Shown here: positions 6,687-14,436 of the stretch, in pieces
Layout of the letters: every line of letters begins with the position of its first letter
How positions within the stretch are numbered: the first letter of the stretch is position 1
Assembly: GCA_014804425.1 (NCBI GenBank)
Contig: JAAUZV010000005.1
Coordinates: 95,722 to 132,709 of the forward strand
Reading direction: 5' to 3'
DNA from: Lachnospiraceae bacterium
GTDB lineage: Bacteria; Bacillota; Clostridia; Lachnospirales; Lachnospiraceae
DNA: 36,988 nucleotides
Made by a program: the position numbers and the translations under genes
Notes under the pieces: generated by a model
Told to the model about the DNA's origin: nothing
The model's input: the letters and a program-made list of their open reading frames with translations, nothing else
The model's database searches: none

Positions 6687-7622
6687 ATGAAAAAAAGTAT
6701 ACTAAAGACTTATTTAAACAAAAGAACAGATGTATATCATCTTGTAGATCAATCATATTTATCAAAATTTGAAGAAAAACAAGGTGCCTTTATGCTTATG
6801 AGATATTATGAATTTTACTGTTCATATTGTAAAGAGCATAATGTAAAAATCCAACCTATCGACAGATTTCTATTAAATGCAAGTAAAAAGAAAATTAAAA
6901 TTATACAGGTATGTTGTCCATATTGTGGAAGAATAGAGATGCTGATAGAGCAAAAAAAAATGTCGGAAATAAAAAAACAATATTGTACTAAATGTGGGAA
7001 AAAATCCACAGCAGAATATGTTTTTTTGCAGCTAAGTTCTCTAATTAGAATGAAAGAGGTACATAATGCAGGATTTCAAACATTAAGCAAAAATCATGAT
7101 AACGAAACAATGGAAATGTTTGCATATGATATTATGCAGACAGAAATAGTTGAACTTACATGTATTTTAGAAAAAATACTTCGAGATTTTTATATGGACA
7201 TTGCACATATAGTCTATAAAACAAACCAAGTAGAGTATATCGAAAGACTTATAGAAAAAAGTACAAATAATGATTTTATGCATTTTGATAAAGCAAATAA
7301 TCATTATAAAAAAGGATTGAATATCAATTTACAAGACAAAGTATCTACTGAATGCAAAAAAAATTTAGTTGACTTAGTAAATATTAGAAATATAATAATT
7401 CACAACAATGGATTTGTAGATGAAAGATTTAAGAAAACGGAAACTTTTAGGCGCATATCTCACATGATTAATGGGGATTTGATATTTATCAAAGATGGAG
7501 ATGTTGCCAAATACTTAGGCTCAGTTTTAGAGTTATTAATAGCAATTAAAGAGGAATATGATAGAAGTTTTAAAGAACAAATGAATATGTTAATAGCAAA
7601 TTATTATTTTAATAAGAAATAA
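6687..7622 (+). CDS. Zinc-ribbon protein with HEPN-type RxxxxH motif (putative RNase)
   Basis: The 311-residue protein has no overall family I can name. Its N-terminal third carries Cys pairs C45/C48, C77/C80 and C100/C103, the spacing of one or two zinc ribbons. The C-terminal part is helical and contains R234-N-I-I-I-H239, the R-x4-H motif of HEPN domains, preceded by a helix (KKNLVDLVNI) as in HEPN RNases. HEPN proteins with an intact RxxxxH commonly cut RNA in toxin-antitoxin and anti-phage systems. It lies 198 bases upstream of a KAP NTPase on the same strand; both are far more AT-rich than the flanking chromosome. A promoter-like TTGACG / 17 / TAATAA lies at 6611-6639. HEPN assignment is by motif only. 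Confidence 0.55.
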   Translation: MKKSILKTYLNKRTDVYHLVDQSYLSKFEEKQGAFMLMRYYEFYCSYCKEHNVKIQPIDRFLLNASKKKIKIIQVCCPYCGRIEMLIEQKKMSEIKKQYCTKCGKKSTAEYVFLQLSSLIRMKEVHNAGFQTLSKNHDNETMEMFAYDIMQTEIVELTCILEKILRDFYMDIAHIVYKTNQVEYIERLIEKSTNNDFMHFDKANNHYKKGLNINLQDKVSTECKKNLVDLVNIRNIIIHNNGFVDERFKKTETFRRISHMINGDLIFIKDGDVAKYLGSVLELLIAIKEEYDRSFKEQMNMLIANYYFNKK

Positions 7623-7820
7623 TAATTTATCTAAGCTGTCCTAAATTCGAGTCTATGGGTACGGATACCAGAAAGAAATATTGACTGGTGAAATAAAAAA
7701 GTGCGGTGTATGATATTCATCAACAAAGTGGAGATGAAGAAATTCTGATAGAATGAGTCTGCCGAAGTTTGATTAGATGATGTGATAATTTAAGAAATAT
7801 CTTAGTAGTCGGAGGAGCGT

Positions 7821-9725
7821 ATGGATCTGATTGAAGAATTAAAAAATTATTGTGATATAAATAATCCGGTTGGTGCTTTAATGCTATCTGGAGAGTGGGG
7901 ATGTGGTAAAACATATCTTATTAAAACCAAATTTATCCCGTTAGTGAAAGATACATATGTTTTTGTGTGTGTTAGTTTATTTGGTATAGACTCTTTAGAT
8001 ACATTAAAAGTTGAGGTAAAGAAAAAATGGTTGGAGAAAGCAAGTGAACTTGATAAGCTGAATGGAACAAAGGTTTCAAAGGTTACAGATACATATAAAA
8101 GAATATTTGGTACAATCAGGGATATTTTGCCTGAAAATTGGCAAAAAAAAGGAGAAGTAGTTTCTTCTATTATAGATTTGGTTAATTTTGTGCCTATAAG
8201 TAATAGAATGTCTGAAAAAAAGGTTATACTTGTTTTTGATGACTTAGAGAGAACCAATATTTCTGGCACAGATCTTTTGGGATGCATTAATGATTATTGT
8301 GAAAACCAGAGCTTTAATACGATTATTATTGCAAATGAAGAAAAAATGAAACATAGCTCAAGTAGTGAATTATCATATCGTGAAATTAAAGAAAAAATAG
8401 TGCAAAGAGTTATTCCGTTTGTTCCCGATTATGGTGAGGTTGTCTCTGATTCTATAGAATCAATGTCTTGCGGCATAGAATATAAGGGGCTTCTCAGAAA
8501 AAACGAGGAATTATTGGTTAAAATTTTATCAGGAGATTTCAATGATAACGTAATCATTGAACAGTATAAGGCTGAAAATTACAAGCTTGACGATAACAAG
8601 AAAAGAGAAGAATATCAAAAAGAAGAGGAAAATCTTCGAAAACTGTTAGAACAAAGACCGCATAATATACGAAGTTTTAAATGTGCTATTCAAGACTTTG
8701 AACGTGTATATAATAAGTTGGTTAAAGCAGACATTAAAGACTGTAGTAACTGGCTTCTTTCTTTTATATGCCTTATGATGACGAATAAAGCTGGATTGAT
8801 TCAGGAAATTCCAAGATACGGGAATTTGTTTCTGTATTTAGATGTAAAAAAACTTTATCCTGAGGTATTTGACACTAATTTTATTTTGAATGGATTCTCA
8901 AAGTGGATCATTCACGGGGAGTGGAATGATGAAGTCATCTCGAAAGAGATACAGTTATATTTGGAAAAAGAGAAATCGGTCACTCCGCTTGAAATTCTTA
9001 GAACACATAATCTACCTGAAGTCGATGAAGCAGTAATTGATAAAGGATTTAAAGACTTATTAGTAGAAGTATATGCAGGAAATTTGTCGTTAGATGAGTA
9101 TATTCTTTTTCTTAATAATTGTTGCTATTCTAGAATCTATGACCTTGATTTACCCACAATCGATTGGGAAAAGGTGAGAGACGGTATTAGAGGGCAAATA
9201 AAAAATTTAGTTAAATCTGATGAAAAAGACAGTCATTTTCACAGAATGATTGGGGATGACAGTAAAGAGCATTTCACAGAAGATGAATGGTCAGCATACC
9301 AGATTATAAAAGAATTTAGAGATAATGATGTATGGGTTTATGAAAAGAATCAAAAGATGTATATTGATTTGATTAGTTCAGACTTGAATGTTGCTTTTAG
9401 AGATCTGAGCAATAAGGGATACAATAGATTTTCTCTTGAGATGGAATCTGCAACAATTAATGCATTTAAGAATGCTGATAATATGGGCAAAAATCATTTT
9501 TCGGGGTGGTTTGTTGGAATTTGGGGACAGTATAGTAATTCACCAGAGATTGATGTACAAGTCACAACGGCATCACTCAAAAAGTTAAGAGAGGATTTGG
9601 ATTCTGTAATGCAGGAATATAAAGAAAAAAGCAAGAATATTGCGGCTAGGCATACACAAAATTTTATTGAAAAACTAGATGCCATTATAAAACCGGAAAG
9701 TGAGGATACGCCAGTTGAACAGTAA
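7821..9725 (+). CDS. KAP-family P-loop NTPase
   Basis: The 634-residue protein has the KAP (Kidins220/ARMS and PifA) hallmarks: Walker A GEWGCGKT (24-31) close to the N-terminus, Walker B VILVFDDLERT (135-145) with paired Asp140/Asp141, and a sensor strand NTIIIANEEK (166-175). No convincing membrane hairpin is inserted, unlike many KAP members, so it is probably cytosolic. Residues about 250-290 are charged and may form a coiled coil; the remaining 340 residues are unassigned and helical. PifA of plasmid F excludes phage T7, and KAP NTPases recur in defence islands. GGAGGAG at 7811-7817 fixes the start. The gene follows the HEPN-like gene and is equally AT-rich, suggesting one transferred unit. 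Confidence 0.75.
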   Translation: MDLIEELKNYCDINNPVGALMLSGEWGCGKTYLIKTKFIPLVKDTYVFVCVSLFGIDSLDTLKVEVKKKWLEKASELDKLNGTKVSKVTDTYKRIFGTIRDILPENWQKKGEVVSSIIDLVNFVPISNRMSEKKVILVFDDLERTNISGTDLLGCINDYCENQSFNTIIIANEEKMKHSSSSELSYREIKEKIVQRVIPFVPDYGEVVSDSIESMSCGIEYKGLLRKNEELLVKILSGDFNDNVIIEQYKAENYKLDDNKKREEYQKEEENLRKLLEQRPHNIRSFKCAIQDFERVYNKLVKADIKDCSNWLLSFICLMMTNKAGLIQEIPRYGNLFLYLDVKKLYPEVFDTNFILNGFSKWIIHGEWNDEVISKEIQLYLEKEKSVTPLEILRTHNLPEVDEAVIDKGFKDLLVEVYAGNLSLDEYILFLNNCCYSRIYDLDLPTIDWEKVRDGIRGQIKNLVKSDEKDSHFHRMIGDDSKEHFTEDEWSAYQIIKEFRDNDVWVYEKNQKMYIDLISSDLNVAFRDLSNKGYNRFSLEMESATINAFKNADNMGKNHFSGWFVGIWGQYSNSPEIDVQVTTASLKKLREDLDSVMQEYKEKSKNIAARHTQNFIEKLDAIIKPESEDTPVEQ

Positions 9726-9898
9726 CTATTTTTGTAGCAACTATGAGAGATGAAAGGTGAGTATATTGGAAGACTATATTTTTCAATTTTACGAGATAAG
9801 TATTACTTAAAGTGATAAATTAATTTGCAAAGACAACGACAACTTCTGGTTTGTCGGGAAAAGGTCAAGATAGAAAAATAATATAAAAATTAAATATT

Positions 9899-9957
9899 GT
9901 TTACCTATGGTAGCGATTATCTTAACAGACAATCAGCTACCTTTTTTATTTTCAGCA
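9899..9957 (+). repeat. 59-bp repeat, copy B, with terminator hairpin before topB fragment
   Basis: The stem GGTAGC (9909-9914) / GCTACC (9936-9941), extended by GATT/AATC, is followed by six T, a classic intrinsic terminator layout. It ends 34 bases before the topoisomerase start. A likely protein tail (K-D-N-D-N-F-W-F-V-G-K-R-S-R then TAG at 9870-9872) lies upstream and may be the end of another conjugative-element gene. The same element occurs at 3225-3283. Confidence 0.75.
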
Positions 9958-9991
9958 ACTATCAACAAGCAATGAAAAGGAGGAATTTTTT

Positions 9992-11257
9992 ATGCAGTTA
10001 GTGATAACGGAAAAGCCGAGCGTGGCACAGGCAGTTGCCCGTGTGATCGGCGCAGAGGAAGGAAAAGACGGATATATGGAGGGGAACGGGTACATTGTTT
10101 CATGGTGCATCGGGCATCTGGTTGAGCTTGCACAGCCGGATGCCTATTCTGATGCATGGAAAAAGTGGAATTATGAGAGCCTGCCCATGATACCGGAGGA
10201 ATGGCAGACAGAAGTAAAAAGCGGTACAGCGGCGCAGTATAAGGTGTTGAAAGGGCTTATGCACGATGCAAGGGTGGACAGCGTTGTATGCGCCACGGAA
10301 GGAAAGAGAGAGGGCGGAAAAACGATGATTCCGGATAAATTAAAATACGGCGACGAAATACGAGTAATTGCACCATCAAGTAGTCTTTCAAGAGTAAGAA
10401 AAGATATTTATGATCATGCTCTTTCTTATTTAGAATCGCAGGGATTTCAAATCACATTCTCAAAGAACAGCCGCGAAATGAATGAGTTTCAATCGTCCTC
10501 TGTCTCATCAAGAGTAGAGGATATTCATGATGCGTTCAGGGATAAGAATGTAAGGATGATCATTACCTGTATCGGTGGGTTCAATGTGAATCAAATTTTT
10601 AAGTACTTAGACTTTGATTTAATTGGGGCAAATCCAAAGATATTGTGTGGTTATTCGGATATCACGGCATTGTTACATGCAGTATATGCGAGAACCGGAT
10701 TGGTTACTTATCATGGACCGCATTTTAGTACGTTTGGCTTTGATAAAGAAGCAGAATTCACGCAAAAATATTTTTTTGATTGTATCATGAAGGATGAATG
10801 TATTTCCATATGCCCTTCTAATACTGCAAAAGAATATGATGTCATCCAAGAAGGCTGTTGTGAGGGAGAAATCTTAGGCGGAAATTTATGTACATTAAAT
10901 CTGCTGCAGGGCACACCATATATGCCTGATTTAGAAAATAAAGTATTGTTTATTGAAGATGATAATATTATGGGAGATTATTTTGTGTATGAATTTGATC
11001 GTAATTTACAATCTTTATTACAGGTAACAGGCGCAGAATCTATTAAGGGAGTGGTGTTTGGCAGATTTGATGAGAGCTGTAAATTAGATAAAGTGGTAAT
11101 GAAAAAGGTGATTCAAGATAAAGTTGCTCCCGATATTCCTGTTATTTTTGGTGTTGATTTTGGACATGTTTTTCCAATGATCACGTATCCGATTGGCGGA
11201 AAAGTACAAATCAAAGCAAAGAATGACAAAATAGATATTCAAATTATGGAACATTAA
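9992..11257 (+). CDS. In-frame fusion: topoisomerase III N-terminal fragment + S66 (MccF/LD-carboxypeptidase-like) peptidase
   Basis: Residues 1 to about 103 are the start of a conjugative-element topoisomerase III. They contain VITEKPSVAQAVARVIG, the W-C-I-G-H-L-V-E-L strand, and the toprim segment up to CAT, where D-A-G-R-E-G-E is replaced by E-G-K-R-E-G-G. From Met112 the protein is a complete 310-residue S66 serine peptidase. This part has nucleophile Ser222 in GYSDIT, Glu322 in FIEDD and His392 in FGHVFP, matching the Ser-Glu-His triad of MccF and LD-carboxypeptidases. MccF cleaves peptide-nucleotide antibiotics. Met112 (ATG 10325) has its own GAGAGGGCGG upstream, so the peptidase could be translated separately. 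The topoisomerase catalytic Tyr region is missing, so that half is inactive. Confidence 0.8.
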   Translation: MQLVITEKPSVAQAVARVIGAEEGKDGYMEGNGYIVSWCIGHLVELAQPDAYSDAWKKWNYESLPMIPEEWQTEVKSGTAAQYKVLKGLMHDARVDSVVCATEGKREGGKTMIPDKLKYGDEIRVIAPSSSLSRVRKDIYDHALSYLESQGFQITFSKNSREMNEFQSSSVSSRVEDIHDAFRDKNVRMIITCIGGFNVNQIFKYLDFDLIGANPKILCGYSDITALLHAVYARTGLVTYHGPHFSTFGFDKEAEFTQKYFFDCIMKDECISICPSNTAKEYDVIQEGCCEGEILGGNLCTLNLLQGTPYMPDLENKVLFIEDDNIMGDYFVYEFDRNLQSLLQVTGAESIKGVVFGRFDESCKLDKVVMKKVIQDKVAPDIPVIFGVDFGHVFPMITYPIGGKVQIKAKNDKIDIQIMEH

Positions 11258-11331
11258 ACAATGAAATAACGTTCGGTTTGAGGGAATGACAAGATGAGGA
11301 TGTATTTCTTCCAATACCGGAAAGCAATTCG

Positions 11332-11371
11332 GTCCATGTACTTATGTTAAAGAAGTATATGGACTTTTTTT
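11332..11371 (+). terminator. Intrinsic terminator after the peptidase gene
   Basis: The arms GTCCATGTACTT (11332-11343) and AAGTATATGGAC (11353-11364) pair over 12 bp with one G-U, and are followed by seven T (11365-11371). It ends transcription from the S66 peptidase gene. Confidence 0.85.
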
Positions 11372-11464
11372 GCCTTAAAAAAGTTAAACTTTTGTGGCGG
11401 GCATACAGTTGGATGAAATCTGATATACTAAAAACAATAAAATAATAAGTTTTTGAATATTGAT

Positions 11465-11502
11465 AACACAAAGTTGAAAAAATTTAAAGTTTGTGTTAAA
11501 AT
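11465..11502 (+). promoter_or_regulatory. Promoter with overlapping inverted-repeat operator
   Basis: A -35 TTGAAA (11474-11479), 17-base spacer and -10 TAAAAT (11497-11502) precede the ATPase gene by 18 bases. The promoter is framed by AACACAAA (11465-11472) and TTTGTGTT (11490-11497), a dyad that would place a repressor on the polymerase site. The transcript would have a very short leader that just includes the GGAGGTGAT. A second -10-like TGATATACT lies near 11418-11426. Confidence 0.5.
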
Positions 11503-11520
11503 TGATTCGGAGGTGATGTT

Positions 11521-12843
11521 ATGTTAAAAAAAGAAGCTCAACTAAAAAAACGTGATTTATATTTAAACCGGTTGATCGCTTTTCAAGATACGGAATTAGT
11601 GAAGATTATTACCGGAATACGTCGTTGCGGGAAGTCGAGTTTGATGAAATTGATGGTTCAGCACTTAAAAGAAAATGGTGTGGCTTCCGAACAGATCATT
11701 CAGATGAATTTTGAGTCAATGGAGTTTCGGAAGATGTCTGCTGCAGATTTATATCAGTATGTAAAAATGCGAATGCCGGATGACAAAAAAACATACTTAT
11801 TTTTTGACGAAATACAGCGTATTGGAGACTGGCAGGATGCGATCAATTCATTTCGGGTAGATTTTGACTGTGATATTTATGTGACGGGTTCTAATGCTTA
11901 TTTACTTTCTTCGGAATATGCCACCTATTTAGCCGGACGATATGTTGAGATCAAGATGCTGCCTTTATCTTTTAAGGAATTTCTTGATTTTCATGGGTAT
12001 GAAGTAAAGGAAAAACAAAGTCCTGCAGGGGAATTGCGCAAGCGCATTTACGATATGGAGGGTGAGAATTATGACCCGAAGGAACTTTTTGAAGCTTATA
12101 TGAAGTTTGGAGGAATGCCAAGTATTGCAGATATAGGTCTTGATGCAGATAAAGTGCTTGCGTTGTTGGATGGTATTTACTCAACAGTAGTAATGCGCGA
12201 TATTTTGGAGCGGGAGAAACGGCGTGGACAAAGACAGATAACGGATGCTGAGCTCCTTCGAAAAATCATTATGTTTTTAGCGGATAATATTGGTAATAAC
12301 ACATCCATCACTTCTATTGGAAACACATTAGTTAGTGAAAAACTGATTGATACTGATAAAAGAAATGGGAAACCGGCAGTTCAGACAATACAGGCATATG
12401 TAGGTGCACTCTTGGAGTCTTATATCTTTTATGAGATCAGGCGTTTTGATATTAAAGGGAAAGAGTACCTGAGAACATTAGGAAAATACTATATTGTAGA
12501 TATTGGTTTGCGAAATTATCTGTTGGGCTTACGTGATATAGATACAGGGCACTGTATTGAGAATATTGTATATTTCGAGTTGCTTAGAAGAGGTTATGAT
12601 GTGGCAATTGGCAAAATCGGTGACAATGAGATTGATTTTATAGCTGCCAATGCCAAGGAAAAAATATACTTCCAAGTAACTGAATCTATGAATGATCCTT
12701 CAACCAGAGAAAGAGAATTGACGCCGCTCCAAAAAATCCGCGACAATTATGAAAAAGTTGTGATTGCGGGAGAATGCGATAATCCAATAACGCAGGATGG
12801 AATAAAAATTGTCAAGTTGACAGATTTCCTGTTAAAAGAGTAA
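11521..12843 (+). CDS. AAA_14 / DUF4143 ATP-binding protein
   Basis: The 440-residue protein has the standard layout of this group. A basic N-terminus is followed by Walker A GIRRCGKSS (32-40), Walker B YLFFDEIQ (92-99), and a sensor strand YVTGSNA with an AGRYVEI/LPLSFKEF block. A DUF4143 C-terminal half ends in a PD-(D/E)xK-like region (EIDFIAANAKEKIYFQV). These ATPases are widespread in bacteria and archaea; their role is unclear, with some thought to handle DNA. GGAGGTGAT lies 4 bases before the ATG. The last codons and the sequence after the stop are duplicated at 3298-3365, so it has been part of the local recombination. Confidence 0.85.
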   Translation: MLKKEAQLKKRDLYLNRLIAFQDTELVKIITGIRRCGKSSLMKLMVQHLKENGVASEQIIQMNFESMEFRKMSAADLYQYVKMRMPDDKKTYLFFDEIQRIGDWQDAINSFRVDFDCDIYVTGSNAYLLSSEYATYLAGRYVEIKMLPLSFKEFLDFHGYEVKEKQSPAGELRKRIYDMEGENYDPKELFEAYMKFGGMPSIADIGLDADKVLALLDGIYSTVVMRDILEREKRRGQRQITDAELLRKIIMFLADNIGNNTSITSIGNTLVSEKLIDTDKRNGKPAVQTIQAYVGALLESYIFYEIRRFDIKGKEYLRTLGKYYIVDIGLRNYLLGLRDIDTGHCIENIVYFELLRRGYDVAIGKIGDNEIDFIAANAKEKIYFQVTESMNDPSTRERELTPLQKIRDNYEKVVIAGECDNPITQDGIKIVKLTDFLLKE

Positions 12844-12899
12844 GTAAATCAGTTCACCTATTCCGGTATATTTTATGTTATACTGTTTCATATGATTTG
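12832..12899 (+). repeat. 68-bp repeat, copy B: ATPase tail plus promoter-like sequence
   Basis: It covers the last four codons of the ATPase gene and 56 bases beyond, including TGTTATACT, an extended -10 type sequence. About 60 of 68 bases match 3298-3365. This is the intact arrangement and the probable parent of copy A. It could drive the sugar acetyltransferase gene downstream. Confidence 0.75.
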
Positions 12900-12982
12900 G
12901 TTCCCCTATTTTCCGTTTGTTTGGAATTTACGGAGGTAATGGAAGAGTAGTAACTCCTGATTTATTCGGAAGGAGTAATAGA

Positions 12983-13075
12983 TTGAAAAATCAAAAATTT
13001 TTCAAAAGCGAACAAGTTCACTTTGCAAATTTGTGCCTGCGTCATAGCGTATTTCATACGCATTCAAGTTTGCAG
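12983..13075 (+). repeat. Modular palindromic element, copy 2 of 3
   Basis: A hairpin TTGAAAAAT / ATTTTTCAA is followed by a GCAAATTTGTGC ... GTTTGC pair that encloses a further GCGTAT / ATACGC hairpin. The core GCAAATTTGTGC is shared with the elements at 19997-20110 and 33995-34087, while the neighbouring stems differ in sequence. It lies between the ATPase and the acetyltransferase. The in-frame ATGs inside it are not used as gene starts in my reading. Confidence 0.6.
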
Positions 13076-13100
13076 GTTATGGAAAGGCATGGTTATCAGT

Positions 13101-13718
13101 ATGACACAAAAAGAACGCATGGAAGCAGGACTTGTCTATGACCCGCTTGATACAGAAATTATGGCTGATCAGGCTCAAAGGCTTGAATTGATGTATGAAT
13201 TTAATACATCGCGTCCAAGTGAGTTTGAAAAGCGCACGAAGCTGCTGAACGAGATGCTGGGAAAAATGGGAGACGGATGTTATATTGAACCGCCATTCAG
13301 AGCCAACTGGGCGGGAAAGCACCTGTATCTTGGCAATAATGTCTATGTAAACTTTAATCTGACTATTGTAGATGACGCAGACATTTTTGTCGGTGACAGA
13401 GTTATGATTGGCCCGAATGTAACGATCGCAACAGCCAATCACCCAATTTCTCCTGAACTTCGAGCGCGGTCACTTCAATATAACAGAAGTGTGTGCATCG
13501 GAAACAATGTCTGGATAGGAGCAGGCGCGATCATTGTTCCGGGGATTACAATCGGTGATAATACAGTGATTGGAGCGGGAAGCGTTGTCACCAAAGACAT
13601 TCCCGCTAACGTAGTCGCAGTGGGAAATCCATGCAAAGTCCTGCGTGAGATTGGGGAGAATGAAAGGACATATTTTTATAAAAAAGAAAGAATCGATTGG
13701 GAGAATTTAGAGAGCTAA
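13101..13718 (+). CDS. Sugar O-acetyltransferase (maltose/galactoside acetyltransferase family)
   Basis: I choose ATG 13101 (MTQKERMEAGLVYDPLD), the family's standard N-terminus; the longer frame from 13023 would run through a palindromic repeat. The 205-residue enzyme has the N-terminal maltose acetyltransferase cap (1-55). A left-handed beta helix of hexapeptide repeats follows (about 60-190: IGNNVWIGAGAIIVPGITIGDNTVIGAGSV, quoted in part), with catalytic His114 in TANHPI. It transfers acetyl from acetyl-CoA to a sugar hydroxyl, probably for detoxification of non-metabolised sugars. The ribosome binding site GGAAAGG is 13 bases upstream. It is followed by the 31-bp repeat and a GNAT gene. 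Confidence 0.88.
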   Translation: MTQKERMEAGLVYDPLDTEIMADQAQRLELMYEFNTSRPSEFEKRTKLLNEMLGKMGDGCYIEPPFRANWAGKHLYLGNNVYVNFNLTIVDDADIFVGDRVMIGPNVTIATANHPISPELRARSLQYNRSVCIGNNVWIGAGAIIVPGITIGDNTVIGAGSVVTKDIPANVVAVGNPCKVLREIGENERTYFYKKERIDWENLES

Positions 13719-13749
13719 ATTCTCATTTGCAGGGTAATGAAGCAGACTG
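13719..13749 (+). repeat. 31-bp direct repeat, copy 2
   Basis: It matches 6442-6472 at 28 of 31 bases and begins at the base after the acetyltransferase stop. It lies just before the ribosome binding site of the following GNAT gene. Confidence 0.7.
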
Positions 13750-13777
13750 GAAAATCAGACTGTGTGGAGGAATTCAA

Positions 13778-14263
13778 ATGATAATTCGAGCCTATGATAA
13801 AAAGGATTTGAAATCAATGATCAAAATATGGAATGAAGTTGTGGAGGAAGGGATTGCTTTTCCGCAAGAAGAATTATTGGACAATATAACAGGGGCTGAT
13901 TTTTTCGCATCGCAAACGTATGCTGCTGTTGCAGAAGACGAAAATAACCATGTTATATGCGGACTTTACATACTTCATCCCAACAATATCGGTCGGTGTG
14001 GACATATTTGCAATACGAGTTATGCTATTAGTTCTGAATATAGAGGCCGGCATATTGGAGAACAGCTCGTTCTTGACAGCCTATGTCAAGCGAAGAGGCA
14101 TGCATTCGCAATATTGCAGTTTAATGCGGTGGTTGAAAGTAATACCCACGCAAGGCACTTATATGAAAGGCTGGGATTTATTCAGTTGGGAACGATTCCA
14201 AATGGTTTTAAAATGAAAGATGGGCATTTTGAAAATATTTGCCCTTATTATCGTGAGTTATAA
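13778..14263 (+). CDS. GNAT family N-acetyltransferase
   Basis: ATG 13778 follows GTGGAGG at 13764-13770, so I prefer it over the upstream frame start at 13697, which would read through the 31-bp repeat. The 161-residue protein opens MIIRAYDKKDLKSMIKIWNE, typical of the family. It carries the acetyl-CoA loop YRGRHIGEQLV (about 88-98), and ends with AVVESNTHARHLYERLGF, the N-x-x-A-x-x-L-Y-x-x-x-G-F pattern of phosphinothricin/RimI-like acetyltransferases. The substrate is unknown. The gene ends 173 bases before addA. Confidence 0.85.
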   Translation: MIIRAYDKKDLKSMIKIWNEVVEEGIAFPQEELLDNITGADFFASQTYAAVAEDENNHVICGLYILHPNNIGRCGHICNTSYAISSEYRGRHIGEQLVLDSLCQAKRHAFAILQFNAVVESNTHARHLYERLGFIQLGTIPNGFKMKDGHFENICPYYREL

Positions 14264-14280
14264 AATGTTATTTGGAGGAG

Positions 14281-14418
14281 ATAACAGAAACTGACAGCTT
14301 GGAGGACATCATAGAAAAACAGAAGGATACCGGCCATGTCAATCTTCTGACAAAAGAAGAATGGGAATCGGAAGCATAGGCTGCGGATGAACCAGCGAAA
14401 ATGTTCGGACAGCAGTGA
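14281..14418 (+). pseudogene. Short unidentified gene remnant before addA
   Basis: The frame reads ITETDSLEDIIEKQKDTGHV and on through NLLTKEEWESEA to a TAG at 14377-14379. It continues in the same frame as AADEPAKMFGQQ to TGA at 14416-14418, so a single stop splits it. There is no good start. It reads like the acidic C-terminus of a protein. Its position 18 bases before addA is where the end of addB would normally be, but I cannot confirm it as addB. Confidence 0.3.
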
Positions 14419-14436
14419 AGGGCAGGATAAAAAGCA

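Noticed and set aside
7623..7820. Promoter for the KAP gene (TTGACT at 7680 with TATGAT near 7708)
   Set aside because: The spacing is about 22 bases, too long for a normal promoter, so I did not list it.
13023..13100. Longer N-terminus for the sugar acetyltransferase
   Set aside because: The extra residues are encoded by a palindromic repeat and do not match the family, which begins MTQKERM-like.
13697..13777. Longer N-terminus for the second GNAT gene
   Set aside because: It reads through the end of the previous gene and the 31-bp repeat; ATG 13778 has a GTGGAGG site.
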